Assembly: GCF_900111025.1 (NCBI RefSeq)
Contig: NZ_FOFN01000003.1
Location: 496,001 to 560,000, forward strand
Source: Hyunsoonleella jejuensis
Lineage (GTDB): Bacteria > Bacteroidota > Bacteroidia > Flavobacteriales > Flavobacteriaceae
DNA length: 64,000 nt
Reading direction: 5' to 3'
The notes under the pieces are model-generated. The model made no database searches. It was given only the letters and a program-made list of their open reading frames with translations, and was not told where the DNA came from. The translations under genes and the position numbers were made by a program. Position 1 is the stretch's first letter. Each line of letters opens with the position of its first letter. Positions 54,203-63,906 of the stretch are shown here, one piece after another.

Positions 54203-54327
54203 TTTTTTAGTTTTTAATTGGTTATGTTGAATTAAATGTACTAAAAAAAACAATAACTTACTGATTATATATAAATTACGGAATTGTTTGGGTCGAAAAC
54301 AAAGACTCTTTGTTAAATAAGATTAAT

Positions 54328-56103
54328 TTATTTGGGACGATAAATGTTTTCAATTAAGTCTTCATACATTTTCTTTATAACGTCTCTTTTCATTTTCATT
54401 GTAGGTGTAAGATGTCCGTCATCAATCGACCAAATTTGTGGTGTAATTTCGAATTTTTTTATTTGTTCCCATTTCCCAAATTTCGTATTACACTTATCTA
54501 CCTCTTTTTGAATTCTTTTTTTAACTATTTCAGAACTCGCCATGGCATCCATTGAATTTTCAATACCATGATTTTTACGTTCTATCCATTCATGTAAGAA
54601 ATCAAAATTTGGTTGAATTAAGGCAGCTGGCATTTTTTCTCCCTCACCAATTACCATGACTTGTTCAATAAAACGAGACTGTTTTAATTGATTCTCCAAT
54701 AGCGTTGGAATAATATATTTACCACCAGATGTTTTGAACATTTCTTTTTTACGCCCAGTAATTTTCAAGAATCCATCAGCATCAATTTCGCCTTTGTCTC
54801 CGGTATGAAAGTAATCGCCTGTCATAACAATTGCTGTTTTTTCAGGATCTTTATAGTAGCCCATCATTACGTTTGGGCCTTTAATGAGTATTTCGCCATC
54901 TTCGGCAATTTTAACTTCAACATTGGCAATAGGAATTCCGACGGTTCCCACTTTGTACATTTTATCAGCGTATTTGCCAACAGATACAACAGGAGATGTT
55001 TCTGTTAAACCATAGCCTTCCATAACCTGCATTTTTGCGGCCCCAAATATTCTGGCTAATCGCGGTTGTAGTGCAGCACTACCGGAAACCATAGTGCCTA
55101 AATTGCCACCAAGTGCAGCACGCCATTTACTAAAGATGAGTTTATTGGCTATTTTTAGTTTAAATTCGTACCACGCTCCATTTTCACCATAGGGCTTCCA
55201 TTGCTCTCCTAAACTTACTGCCCAGAAGAATAGTGCTTTTTTTACACCAGATAAGTCTTCGGCTTTATCCATAATTTTATCATATACCTTTTCTAATAGT
55301 CTTGGAACAACGCTCATCATATCAGGTTTAATCTCTTTAGCGTTGTCGCCAATTTTATCTAAACCTTCGGCGTAATAAATAGAAGTACCTGCGTGTTGAT
55401 ATACATAAATAAGCACGCGTTCAAAAATATGACATATCGGTAAAAAGCTTAAAATTCTGGTCTCTCCTTCTTTCAAAGGTACTCTCGGGGCACTATCTAA
55501 AACGTTACTGGTAATATTCCAATGAGAGAGCATTACACCCTTTGGTTTTCCTGTTGTTCCAGATGTATAAATTATGGTAGCTAAATCATTAGGTTTTACG
55601 GCTTCTTTTCTAGCTTCAACTTCATTTTGAGTAGACGTATCTTTTCCTAACTCGAACAATTCGGAATAGTGCCTACAACCTTCAATATGATCAAAAGAAT
55701 ATACTTCTTTTATATTGGTGTTTTTTTTGACTTTGTTTACTTTTTCAAGCACCTCTTCATCAGAAACAAAGCAATAAATAGATTCACTATGATTGATTAC
55801 ATATTCATAATCTTCAGCACAAATTGTTGGATATATTGGTATGTTTTGAGCGCCTACTTGTAGTACACCAATATCAACAATATTCCATTCTGTTCTGTTA
55901 GTGGTGGAGATAACAGCAATCTTATCGTTTTTTTTAACGCCAAGTTTTAATAAAGCTCTACTTAGTGCATTGGCTTTATCTAGATATTCTTGGGTAGAGG
56001 TTTTTACCCATGTACCATCGTATTTTGTTACTAAAGCAGCATTATTGGGTTTATGCTTTAATTGGTAATACGGAAAATCAAAAAGTCTAGTAATCTCTTT
56101 CAT
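54328..56103 (-). CDS. fadD: Long-chain fatty acid-CoA ligase
   Basis: A 591-residue AMP-forming ligase. The ATP motif is IIYTSGTTGKPKGVMLSH (near 180), then MEGYGLTETSPVVSVG, YFHTGDKGEIDADGFLKITGRKKEMFKTSGGKYI (adenylation and hinge) and the C-terminal lysine domain. It activates fatty acids to acyl-CoA, feeding the fad operon next door. Length and text match the long-chain AMP-dependent synthetases of Bacteroidota. It is transcribed alone from a promoter at 56127-56156. Confidence 0.93.
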   Translation of the reverse strand: MKEITRLFDFPYYQLKHKPNNAALVTKYDGTWVKTSTQEYLDKANALSRALLKLGVKKNDKIAVISTTNRTEWNIVDIGVLQVGAQNIPIYPTICAEDYEYVINHSESIYCFVSDEEVLEKVNKVKKNTNIKEVYSFDHIEGCRHYSELFELGKDTSTQNEVEARKEAVKPNDLATIIYTSGTTGKPKGVMLSHWNITSNVLDSAPRVPLKEGETRILSFLPICHIFERVLIYVYQHAGTSIYYAEGLDKIGDNAKEIKPDMMSVVPRLLEKVYDKIMDKAEDLSGVKKALFFWAVSLGEQWKPYGENGAWYEFKLKIANKLIFSKWRAALGGNLGTMVSGSAALQPRLARIFGAAKMQVMEGYGLTETSPVVSVGKYADKMYKVGTVGIPIANVEVKIAEDGEILIKGPNVMMGYYKDPEKTAIVMTGDYFHTGDKGEIDADGFLKITGRKKEMFKTSGGKYIIPTLLENQLKQSRFIEQVMVIGEGEKMPAALIQPNFDFLHEWIERKNHGIENSMDAMASSEIVKKRIQKEVDKCNTKFGKWEQIKKFEITPQIWSIDDGHLTPTMKMKRDVIKKMYEDLIENIYRPK

Positions 56104-56126
56104 AGTTGGTATAGAATATATTGATG

Positions 56127-56156
56127 CAAATTATGAAAATAAATATGACTAACAAA
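56127..56156 (-). promoter_or_regulatory. Promoter of fadD
   Basis: On the minus strand TTTG (56156-56153) is followed after 19 bp by TAATTTG (56133-56127), a -7 element one base short of TAnnTTTG. It is 24 bp before the fadD ATG. Confidence 0.5.
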
Positions 56157-56379
56157 TACTCTGAATTTTTTAAACATTCTAAAGCGCAATTGGTTTCTAT
56201 TTTTAAGTAAATGCGTAAACAATTTAGGAAAACGATGTGTTTTCTATTCTATAATTGGCATTTTTTTAACGATAATATTTAGCATATTAATAACCACACT
56301 GGGTTTTTTTTGTCAAATTCTAGATATTTTTTATTGTTTTAATTGAAGTTGAGAAAAATATTCATTCTTAATATATAGC

Positions 56380-56441
56380 TGACATTTGTCATAATTTTCC
56401 ATGAATCCTACTTCTAAATTTGTCTTGTCAAATAATGACAA
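56380..56441 (+). promoter_or_regulatory. Crp/Fnr-type site, -7 element and second palindrome before pflB
   Basis: In the 368-bp fadD-pflB spacer, TGACATTTGTCA (56380-56391) is a palindrome of the TGAY-N4-RTCA type. Exactly 23 bp later TAAATTTG (56415-56422) is a perfect -7 element, placing the site centre near -42. A second inverted repeat, TTGTCA-AATAA-TGACAA (56425-56441), covers the predicted start of transcription and could be a repressor or redox-regulator site. The rest of the spacer (56157-56379) is AT-rich without a gene I can support. Confidence 0.7.
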
Positions 56442-56471
56442 CATTTTACAAAATATAAATTATACATAGAG

Positions 56472-58697
56472 ATGGAAGTAAAAGAGTTTAAGCCAGGAGT
56501 TTGGATTGATGAGATTAACGTTAGAGATTTCGTAATTAAAAATGTTACACCTTATCATGGTACAGATGAATTCTTAGTTGGACCTAGCGAAAGAACTGAA
56601 CGCTTGTGGAATATTTGTAAAGCAGCCACTAAGGAAGAGCGCCAAAATAATGGTGTTCGTGCCTTAGATACTGAGACAATTTCAACGGTTAGTGCCTTTA
56701 ATGCAGGTTATATAGATAAGGCAAACGAAGTAATAGTTGGGTTACAAACCGACGAGCTATTAAAGCGCACAATGAAACCGTTTGGTGGTTTTAAAGTGGT
56801 GCAAAAAGCCTTAGCTGAACAAGGTGTAAAACCTAATGATAACTTAACAGAGTTATTTTCTAAATATGTAAAAACACACAACGATGGTGTATTTTCAGCA
56901 TATAATGCAGAGATTAAAAAGTTCCGTTCTTTAGGATTTTTAACAGGGTTACCAGACAATTATGCTAGAGGAAGAGTTATTGGAGATTATCGTCGTTTAG
57001 CGCTCTACGGTATTGACGCTTTAATTGAAGCTAAGAAAAAAGATTTGGCAAATATCACTGGGCCAATGACAGATGCTGTGATTCGTCTTCGAGAAGAGGT
57101 TTCGGATCAAATCAAGGCCTTAAAGGAAATGATTGTTTTAGGCGCTAAATACGATTTAGATCTAACACGTCCTGCAGAAAATGCAAGAGAAGCGGTACAA
57201 TGGACCTATATGGGATACTTGGCAGCGGTAAAAGAGCAAGACGGTGCTGCAATGTCGCTTGGGAATGTATCTACTTTCTTAGATATATATATTGAAAACG
57301 ATTTGCAAGAAGGTTTAATAACCGAAGAAGAAGCACAGGAATATATCGACCAGTTTGTTATGAAACTTAGAATGGTGCGCCATTTAAGAATGAGTGCATA
57401 CGACGAGATTTTTGCTGGTGACCCTACTTGGGTAACAGAAGCTATTGGTGGTATGTTTGAAGATGGTAGAACTAAAGTTACTAAAACGTCATTTCGATTC
57501 TTAAATACACTTTACAACTTAGGAGCATCCCCTGAGCCAAATATGACGATTCTTTGGTCTAAGGACTTACCACAAAATTTTAAGGATTTTTGCGCTAAAG
57601 TAGCGATTGACACCTCTTCTATTCAGTTTGAAAATGATGAATTAATGCGTCTAAATAGAGGTTCTGACGATTATGGTATTGCATGTTGTGTGTCTTACCA
57701 AGCATTAGGTAAATCTATCCAATTCTTTGGTGCACGTACTAATTTGGCCAAAACATTATTATTAGCAATAAACGGTGGTCGTTGTGAAATGACAGGAACG
57801 CAAATGGTGGATGGTATTGAGCCATGCGATTGTGAGTATTTGGATTTTGATAAAGTAATGGCCAACTTCAAAATAGCAATGAAGGAAGTAGCTAGGGTTT
57901 ATAATGACTCTATGAACATTATTCACTATATGCACGATAAATACTATTATGAAAAAGCCCAAATGGCCTTAATTGACACAAATCCGAGTATTAATATTGC
58001 TTATGGTATTGCAGGCTTATCAATAGTAGCAGATTCACTTTCAGCTATTAAATATGCGAAAGTAAAACCAATTAGAAATGAAGAAGGTTTAACGGTAGAT
58101 TTTAAAATTGAAGGAGACTTCCCTTGCTACGGAAATGACGATGATAGAGTAGATGCATTAGCTGCAAATGCAGTTGCTGATTTTAATGATGAATTGAAAA
58201 AATTACCAGTATATAAAAATGCAGAACCAACAATGTCTGTATTAACCATTACATCCAATGTGGTTTATGGTAAGAAAACAGGTGCTACGCCAGATGGAAG
58301 ATCGCAAGGTGTACCTTTTGCACCTGGTGCCAACCCAATGCACGGTAGAGACACCCATGGCGCAATAGCTTCATTAAACTCTGTAGCCAAAATAGATTAC
58401 AAAGATTCTCAAGATGGTGTTTCAAATACCTTCTCAATCGTTCCAAAATCATTAGGAGCAAGTAAAGAAGAGCGAATAGAAAACCTTGCTTGTATCTTAG
58501 ATGGCTATTTTTCTAAAAATGCACAACACGTTAACGTGAATGTTTTAGATAAAGAAACCTTACTAGATGCCATGGAGCATCCAGAAGAGTATCCACAGTT
58601 AACCATTAGAGTTTCTGGTTACGCGGTAAACTTCGTAAGATTAACCAAAGAACAACAAATGGAAGTGATAACGAGATCATTCCACGAATCAATTTAA
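56472..58697 (+). CDS. pflB: Formate C-acetyltransferase (pyruvate formate-lyase)
   Basis: A 741-residue glycyl-radical enzyme that splits pyruvate with CoA into acetyl-CoA and formate without oxygen. The adjacent catalytic cysteines are Cys405-Cys406 in [14 protein letters not shown], and the radical Gly716 is in RVSGYAVNF near the C-terminus. The Cys-Cys pair distinguishes true PFL from diol-dehydratase relatives. It is oxygen-sensitive, so its presence suggests growth with little oxygen. pflA follows after 64 bp, and a Crp/Fnr-type promoter lies upstream. Confidence 0.97.
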   Translation: MEVKEFKPGVWIDEINVRDFVIKNVTPYHGTDEFLVGPSERTERLWNICKAATKEERQNNGVRALDTETISTVSAFNAGYIDKANEVIVGLQTDELLKRTMKPFGGFKVVQKALAEQGVKPNDNLTELFSKYVKTHNDGVFSAYNAEIKKFRSLGFLTGLPDNYARGRVIGDYRRLALYGIDALIEAKKKDLANITGPMTDAVIRLREEVSDQIKALKEMIVLGAKYDLDLTRPAENAREAVQWTYMGYLAAVKEQDGAAMSLGNVSTFLDIYIENDLQEGLITEEEAQEYIDQFVMKLRMVRHLRMSAYDEIFAGDPTWVTEAIGGMFEDGRTKVTKTSFRFLNTLYNLGASPEPNMTILWSKDLPQNFKDFCAKVAIDTSSIQFENDELMRLNRGSDDYGIACCVSYQALGKSIQFFGARTNLAKTLLLAINGGRCEMTGTQMVDGIEPCDCEYLDFDKVMANFKIAMKEVARVYNDSMNIIHYMHDKYYYEKAQMALIDTNPSINIAYGIAGLSIVADSLSAIKYAKVKPIRNEEGLTVDFKIEGDFPCYGNDDDRVDALAANAVADFNDELKKLPVYKNAEPTMSVLTITSNVVYGKKTGATPDGRSQGVPFAPGANPMHGRDTHGAIASLNSVAKIDYKDSQDGVSNTFSIVPKSLGASKEERIENLACILDGYFSKNAQHVNVNVLDKETLLDAMEHPEEYPQLTIRVSGYAVNFVRLTKEQQMEVITRSFHESI

Positions 58698-58723
58698 AAC
58701 CAAACTCTATTTTGTATTTTGTA

Positions 58724-58766
58724 AGCATCTGAAAAATGAAGTATAACAGCTTCTTTTTCAGATGCT
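58724..58766 (+). other. Hairpin between pflB and pflA covering the pflA start codon
   Basis: AGCATCTGAAAAA (58724-58736) pairs perfectly with TTTTTCAGATGCT (58754-58766) over a 17-nt loop. The right arm contains the ATG at 58762 assigned to pflA. It may lower pflA expression relative to pflB, act as an mRNA processing or 3'-protection site, or be a weak terminator; the T stretch after it is short. Confidence 0.65.
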
Positions 58767-59535
58767 AATTTTAAAACGACTAATTATCGAACATAAAGAA
58801 AACATATTAAGAGTACATTCTATTGAATCTTTCGGGACGCATGATGGGCCGGGGGTAAGAATGGTAATATTTTTACAAGGATGTAAGCTAAAATGTTTGT
58901 ACTGTCATAATCCAGATACAATAGATACGCATGGGGGTAAAGCATACCAAATAGAGGACTTGGTACAAATGGCAATAAAAGAAAAGCCTTATTTCGGAAA
59001 AAAGGGAGGTGTTACCGTTTCAGGTGGTGAACCTTTATTGCAAGCTAAAGCTTTAGTGCCTTTTTTTAAAAGACTAAAAGAAGAAGGTATTCATACCAAC
59101 ATAGATACTAATGGTAGATTACTAAACCACTTTATTGAGGAGTTATTGGATGAATATGCAGACTTGGTGATGTTGGATATAAAGCATATGAATGAGGAAG
59201 GCTATGAGTATATCACAGGTCAAAAAAATAAGGAAACCACATTTAGTTTTGCAAAATACAGAGAAGCCTCAGGAAAAAAAATGTGGTTGCGTTATGTGTT
59301 AATTCCAGGGATTACAAACCAACCTGAATTATTGCATCAGATGGGAGGTTATTTTAAGGATTATAAAACAATTGAAAAAATAGAGATTCAGCCCTATCAC
59401 AAATTAGGTGTACACAAATGGGATGCCTTAGGTTGGGAGTATCAGTTAAAAGATGCTAGAGAGAACACTATAGAAGAGATTGATACTGCTGTAGAAATTT
59501 TACAACAATATTTTAAAGAAGTTAGAGTAAATTAA
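58762..59535 (+). CDS. pflA: Pyruvate formate-lyase-activating enzyme
   Basis: A 257-residue radical-SAM protein that uses SAM and a [4Fe-4S] cluster to form the glycyl radical on PflB. The cluster motif C-x3-C-x2-C is in GCKLKCLYCHNPDT, preceded by HSIESFGTHDGPGVRMVIFLQ and followed by VSGGEPLLQ (SAM-binding GGEP). The ATG at 58762 adds about 15 residues before the family's usual N-terminus (LRVHSIES) and lies in a hairpin; no other ATG is available before the conserved part. The OFA transporter follows by 37 bp. Confidence 0.95.
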   Translation: MLILKRLIIEHKENILRVHSIESFGTHDGPGVRMVIFLQGCKLKCLYCHNPDTIDTHGGKAYQIEDLVQMAIKEKPYFGKKGGVTVSGGEPLLQAKALVPFFKRLKEEGIHTNIDTNGRLLNHFIEELLDEYADLVMLDIKHMNEEGYEYITGQKNKETTFSFAKYREASGKKMWLRYVLIPGITNQPELLHQMGGYFKDYKTIEKIEIQPYHKLGVHKWDALGWEYQLKDARENTIEEIDTAVEILQQYFKEVRVN

Positions 59536-59572
59536 TGAGTGCTATTATAGAAGCAACTCGAATACAAATATT

Positions 59573-60844
59573 ATGCAAACACAAAAACTAAAAAACCGTT
59601 GGTTAATAGCAGCTTCGGCGGTAGGAATACATATTTCAATAGGATCGGTATACGCGTATTCTGTAATGACCAATCCAGTAAAAGATATTTTTGATGTTGA
59701 TGGAAGTGTAATAAAATGGGCATTTAAAATAGCCATTTTATTGCTAGGGCTATCAGCAGCATTTTTAGGAAGATGGGTAGAACGTGTTGGCCCAAAAATT
59801 AGTGGTACTGCTGCTGGTATTTTTTACGGTGTTGGTATTCTAGGTTCTGGACTTGCCGTTCAGTTGGAATCATTGTGGTTATTTTATTTATGCTACGGTG
59901 TTATTGGCGGTATTGGTTTGGGCTTAGGGTATATTACTCCCGTAAGTACTTTAGTAAAATGGTTTCCAGATAGGCGAGGTTTAGCGACAGGTATGGCAAT
60001 TATGGGCTTTGGTTTTGCCGCCCTAATTTTTGGCCCTGTAATGCAATCATTGTTTGATGCAGTAGGTGTGTCCAATGCATTCTATGTATTAGGACTAATA
60101 TATATGGTACTTATCTTATCTTCTGCTAGATATATTGAAAGACCACCAGAAGGCTATTTGCCTGATGGGTTTAAACCTGGAGAAGGAAAAACAATTAAGA
60201 AAGACATGGCAAACATAACGGCCAATGAAGCTTTAAAAACCCCACGATTTTATTATATCTGGATCATGATGTTTATTAATATTGCATGTGGTATTGCCAT
60301 TATTTCTGCGGCAAGCCCGATGATGCAAGAAAAACTAAGCTACACACCCATGGAGGCTGCTGCAATAGTTGGTTTAATAGGTGTATTTAATGGGCTTGGT
60401 AGAATTATGTGGAGCACTTTATCCGATTATTTAGGACGTGCAAACACCTATATTGTTTTCTTTGGATTTCAAATTTTGGCCTTCTTCTTCCTTCCAAAAA
60501 TAGGTGTAGAAATTATGTTTTTAGTAGTGCTCTTTACGGTAATCACCATGTACGGTGGAGGTTTTGCAACATTGCCGGCATTTTTAGGAGATTTATTTGG
60601 CACCAAACAGTTGGGGGCTATTCATGGTATGGTGCTTACTGCTTGGGCATTGGCAGGGGTTGTAGGGCCTACTGTTTATGATATGGTTAAAAACGCAACA
60701 GGTTCCTTAGATACTACATTAAAAGTATTTGCTGGGTTGTTTATTATTGCCTTAATCGTATCATTATTAATGAAACGTGTGGTTATGAACGCCTACCGAA
60801 AAGAGGAAAAAAAAACTAACAATAAACTTAAGTTCGCAGCATAA
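59573..60844 (+). CDS. OFA-family MFS transporter, possible formate or organic-acid carrier
   Basis: A 423-residue major-facilitator protein with about 12 transmembrane helices. It matches the oxalate/formate antiporter family: WLIAASAVGIHISIGSVYAYSVMTNP, GGIGLGLGYITPVSTLVKWFPDRRGLATGMAIMGFGFAALIF (in part YITPVSTLVKWFPDRRG) and TLPAFLGDLFGTKQLGAIHG. As the third gene of the pfl operon, in the place where other bacteria have focA, it may move formate, pyruvate or lactate across the inner membrane. The substrate is inferred from context. Confidence 0.88.
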   Translation: MQTQKLKNRWLIAASAVGIHISIGSVYAYSVMTNPVKDIFDVDGSVIKWAFKIAILLLGLSAAFLGRWVERVGPKISGTAAGIFYGVGILGSGLAVQLESLWLFYLCYGVIGGIGLGLGYITPVSTLVKWFPDRRGLATGMAIMGFGFAALIFGPVMQSLFDAVGVSNAFYVLGLIYMVLILSSARYIERPPEGYLPDGFKPGEGKTIKKDMANITANEALKTPRFYYIWIMMFINIACGIAIISAASPMMQEKLSYTPMEAAAIVGLIGVFNGLGRIMWSTLSDYLGRANTYIVFFGFQILAFFFLPKIGVEIMFLVVLFTVITMYGGGFATLPAFLGDLFGTKQLGAIHGMVLTAWALAGVVGPTVYDMVKNATGSLDTTLKVFAGLFIIALIVSLLMKRVVMNAYRKEEKKTNNKLKFAA

Positions 60845-60870
60845 CGAACTTTGAAGTTTTAGTTGAAACG

Positions 60871-60905
60871 AAAAGCGCCTTCAGTAAAATGAAGGCGCTT
60901 TTTTA
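60871..60905 (+). terminator. Terminator of the pflB-pflA-transporter operon
   Basis: AAAAGCGCCTTC pairs with GAAGGCGCTTTT around AGTAAAAT, with six Ts after the stem. A strong rho-independent terminator. Confidence 0.92.
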
Positions 60906-61019
60906 TTTAAATATAAATGCTCAAAAAACACAGTTTTGTGGTGAAAATGCATTTTCAATAAATAATCCATGAAAAAAGCTTTATTAAATGCTAATTCTTT
61001 AAAAGTCATAATATTTCTA

Positions 61020-61062
61020 TGATTTTTGTCATAATTATTCACCTGTTTAAATTCTACTTTTA
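61020..61062 (+). promoter_or_regulatory. Crp/Fnr-type site and -7 element before ppdK
   Basis: TGATTTTTGTCA (61020-61031) matches the pflB site at 10 of 12 positions, and the five following bases TAATT are also shared. After exactly 23 bp comes TACTTTTA (61055-61062), a -7 element with one mismatch. The spacing equals that at pflB and the copper-ATPase promoter. The predicted start lies about 30 nt before the ppdK ATG. Confidence 0.65.
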
Positions 61063-61098
61063 CTTAAGTTTTTATTAAGAAATTAAACAACAAATATT

Positions 61099-63828
61099 AT
61101 GGAAATACTTGAAAATGTAAAGGCGCGAGTTTTCAAATTTGGAAACAAGACCGCCGATGGAGACAGCTCTATGAAAAACCTCTTGGGAGGTAAAGGAGCA
61201 AATTTAGCAGAAATGAGTTCAATAGGAATACCTGTGCCTCCAGGGTTTACGATTACAACTGAAGTTTGCACGGAATATAATGCACTAGGGAAAGAGGCAG
61301 TAGTAGAGCTAATAAAAAAAGAGGTAGAAGATTCCATAGCGAGTATAGAAAAGCAAATGGGGACCGTTTTTGGAGATAAAGACAATCCTTTATTAGTTTC
61401 CGTGCGTTCTGGGGCGAGGGTGTCCATGCCTGGAATGATGGATACTGTATTGAATTTAGGGATGAATGACGAGGTGGTTTTAGGGCTAGCTAAAAAAACC
61501 AATAATGAGCAATTTGCTTGGGATTCTTACCGCCGTTTTATTCAAATGTACGGAGGTGTAGTTTTAGGTATGAAGCCAGCTTCAAAAGAAGATATAGATC
61601 CTTTTGAGGAAATTATGGAACACCTAAAGGAAAAAAGAGGTATTACTTTAGATACAGAGTTTACTGTTCAAGATTTACAAGATTTAGTTTATGATTTTAA
61701 AGACGCTGTTAAAAAGAGAACAGGTCATAATTTCCCAACAAATCCATGGGACCAACTTTGGGGAGCCGTTATAGCAGTATTCAATAGTTGGAACGGAGAC
61801 CGCGCTGTGTACTACAGAAACATGAACGGTTACCCTGCATATTGGGGTACCGCTGTAAATGTACAAGCTATGGTTTACGGTAACATGGGTGAAAACTCTG
61901 GTACTGGTGTGTGCTTCACAAGAGATGCTGGAACAGGTGAAAATGTTTTTAATGGTGAGTATTTAATTAATGCACAAGGTGAAGATGTAGTGGCTGGTGT
62001 AAGAACACCACAACAAATTACCAAATTAGGTTCTGAAAGATGGGCAGAATTGGCAAAAATTGAAGAAGAAGATAGAGCGGAAAACTATCCGTCTTTAGAA
62101 GAGTTAATGCCTTCAATATTTAATGAATTAAATACATATCAGGACATTTTAGAAAAGCATTATCGAGATATGCAAGATATGGAGTTTACCATTCAAGATG
62201 GAAAACTTTGGATTTTGCAAACAAGAAACGGTAAGCGTACAGGTGCTGCAATGGTGAAAATTGCCATGGACCTACTAAAAGAAGGAATGATTAATGAAAA
62301 AGAGGCGTTATTGCTCATTGAGCCAAATAAATTGGATGAGTTGTTACACCCTGTTTTCGATCCTATCGCTTTAAAAAGAGCTCATGTGATAGCGCAAGGT
62401 TTACCGGCATCACCAGGTGCAGCTACTGGAAAAATAGTATTTTTTGCAGACGAAGCCAGTAAATATAAGAGCAGTATATTAGTAAGAATAGAAACCTCTC
62501 CAGAAGATTTAGAGGGGATGAATATTGCTAAGGGTATTTTAACCGCCCGCGGTGGTATGACGTCTCACGCGGCAGTTGTTGCGCGTGGTATGGGCAAATG
62601 TTGTATTTCTGGTGCTGGTGCATTAAAAATAAACTATAAGAAAAGAACACTTACTGTTGGAGACCACGAATACCATGAAGGTGATTGGATTTCATTAAAC
62701 GGTTCTACTGGAAATATTATAGAAGGTAAGGTAGCCACAAAAGAGCCCGAATTGAGCGGTGAATTTGCTGAGGTTATGGCTCTTACGGATAAGTATAGCC
62801 AAATAAAAGTGAGAACGAATGCCGATAGTCCTAAAGATGCAAAAATTGCCCGCAGTTTTGGTGCGCAAGGTATTGGTTTAACAAGAACAGAACACATGTT
62901 TTTCGAGTTAGATAGAATAAAGGCAATGCGCGAAATGATTCTTGCTGACACCGTTAAAGGTAGAAAACAAGCACTTGAAGAGTTATTGCCAATGCAACGA
63001 GAGGATTTCGAAGGTATTTTTGAAGCTATGGAAGGACACTCTGTTACCATTCGATTACTAGACCCACCATTGCATGAGTTCGTACCACATCAATTAGCGA
63101 CTCAAAAAGAGTTGGCTGAAGATATGCACATCTCTCTACAAGCCGTTAAAAATAAAGTAGCTGAGTTGGAAGAGTTCAATCCAATGTTAGGTCATAGAGG
63201 TTGTAGATTAGGAAATACTTATCCTGAAATTACAGAGATGCAAACTCGAGCTATTATTGAGGCTGCGCTTAACTTAAAGGAAAAGGGTATCAATTGTAAA
63301 CCAGAAATTATGGTGCCATTGGTAGGAACTGTCGCAGAGTTTGAAGCTCAAGCTCAAGTTATTCGATCTACTGCAGATGTTATTTTTAAAGAACGAAATG
63401 ATAGTGTTGAATATTTAGTAGGAACCATGATAGAAGTGCCGAGAGCAGCCTTAATGGCAGATTTAATTGCTGAGAAAGCAGATTTCTTCTCTTTTGGAAC
63501 AAACGATTTAACACAAATGACTTTTGGTTACTCCAGAGATGATGCTGGTAAATTCTTGCCGTTATATATAGAAAAGGGTATTTTAAAAGTTGACCCGTTC
63601 GAGGTGATTGACCAAGAAGGAGTGGGACAACTTGTAAAACTAGGAACAGAACGCGGCAGAAGCACTAAGCCAAACTTGAAAGTTGGTGTTTGTGGCGAGC
63701 ACGGTGGCGAACCAAGTTCAGTAGAGTTTTTCTACAATACAGGAATGGATTATGTAAGTTGTTCGCCTTATCGTGTACCTATTGCAAGACTAGTTTCTGC
63801 ACAGGCTGCGATAAAAGCAACGCCGTAA
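61099..63828 (+). CDS. ppdK: Pyruvate phosphate dikinase
   Basis: A 909-residue enzyme that interconverts ATP, Pi and pyruvate with AMP, PPi and phosphoenolpyruvate. The N-terminal nucleotide domain has GNKTADGDSSMKNLLGGKGANLAEM and SVRSGARVSMPGMMDTVLNLG, the central phosphohistidine domain GGMTSHAAVVARGMGKCCI, and the C-terminal PEP domain GFGTNDLTQMTFGYSRDD-like text and VGVCGEHGGEPSSVEFF. It follows the pfl operon, so both act on pyruvate under what looks like shared control. PPi-driven PEP use would suit energy-limited growth. Confidence 0.97.
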   Translation: MEILENVKARVFKFGNKTADGDSSMKNLLGGKGANLAEMSSIGIPVPPGFTITTEVCTEYNALGKEAVVELIKKEVEDSIASIEKQMGTVFGDKDNPLLVSVRSGARVSMPGMMDTVLNLGMNDEVVLGLAKKTNNEQFAWDSYRRFIQMYGGVVLGMKPASKEDIDPFEEIMEHLKEKRGITLDTEFTVQDLQDLVYDFKDAVKKRTGHNFPTNPWDQLWGAVIAVFNSWNGDRAVYYRNMNGYPAYWGTAVNVQAMVYGNMGENSGTGVCFTRDAGTGENVFNGEYLINAQGEDVVAGVRTPQQITKLGSERWAELAKIEEEDRAENYPSLEELMPSIFNELNTYQDILEKHYRDMQDMEFTIQDGKLWILQTRNGKRTGAAMVKIAMDLLKEGMINEKEALLLIEPNKLDELLHPVFDPIALKRAHVIAQGLPASPGAATGKIVFFADEASKYKSSILVRIETSPEDLEGMNIAKGILTARGGMTSHAAVVARGMGKCCISGAGALKINYKKRTLTVGDHEYHEGDWISLNGSTGNIIEGKVATKEPELSGEFAEVMALTDKYSQIKVRTNADSPKDAKIARSFGAQGIGLTRTEHMFFELDRIKAMREMILADTVKGRKQALEELLPMQREDFEGIFEAMEGHSVTIRLLDPPLHEFVPHQLATQKELAEDMHISLQAVKNKVAELEEFNPMLGHRGCRLGNTYPEITEMQTRAIIEAALNLKEKGINCKPEIMVPLVGTVAEFEAQAQVIRSTADVIFKERNDSVEYLVGTMIEVPRAALMADLIAEKADFFSFGTNDLTQMTFGYSRDDAGKFLPLYIEKGILKVDPFEVIDQEGVGQLVKLGTERGRSTKPNLKVGVCGEHGGEPSSVEFFYNTGMDYVSCSPYRVPIARLVSAQAAIKATP

Positions 63829-63856
63829 TATTATCTGTTTATAATTATTTTAAAGT

Positions 63857-63889
63857 CAAAAAAACCACCTTTTTTAAGGTGGTTTTTTA
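63857..63889 (+). terminator. Bidirectional terminator between ppdK and the converging gene
   Basis: AAAAAACCACCTT pairs with AAGGTGGTTTTTT around a short T loop. It has A and T runs on both sides and can serve ppdK and the minus-strand gene ending at 63907. Confidence 0.9.
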
Positions 63890-63906
63890 AGTAAATACTC
63901 TTAAAA

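Noticed and set aside
62634-63050. Minus-strand reading frame of 138 codons inside ppdK
   Set aside because: It is antisense to conserved ppdK domains, with a composition typical of the complementary frame.
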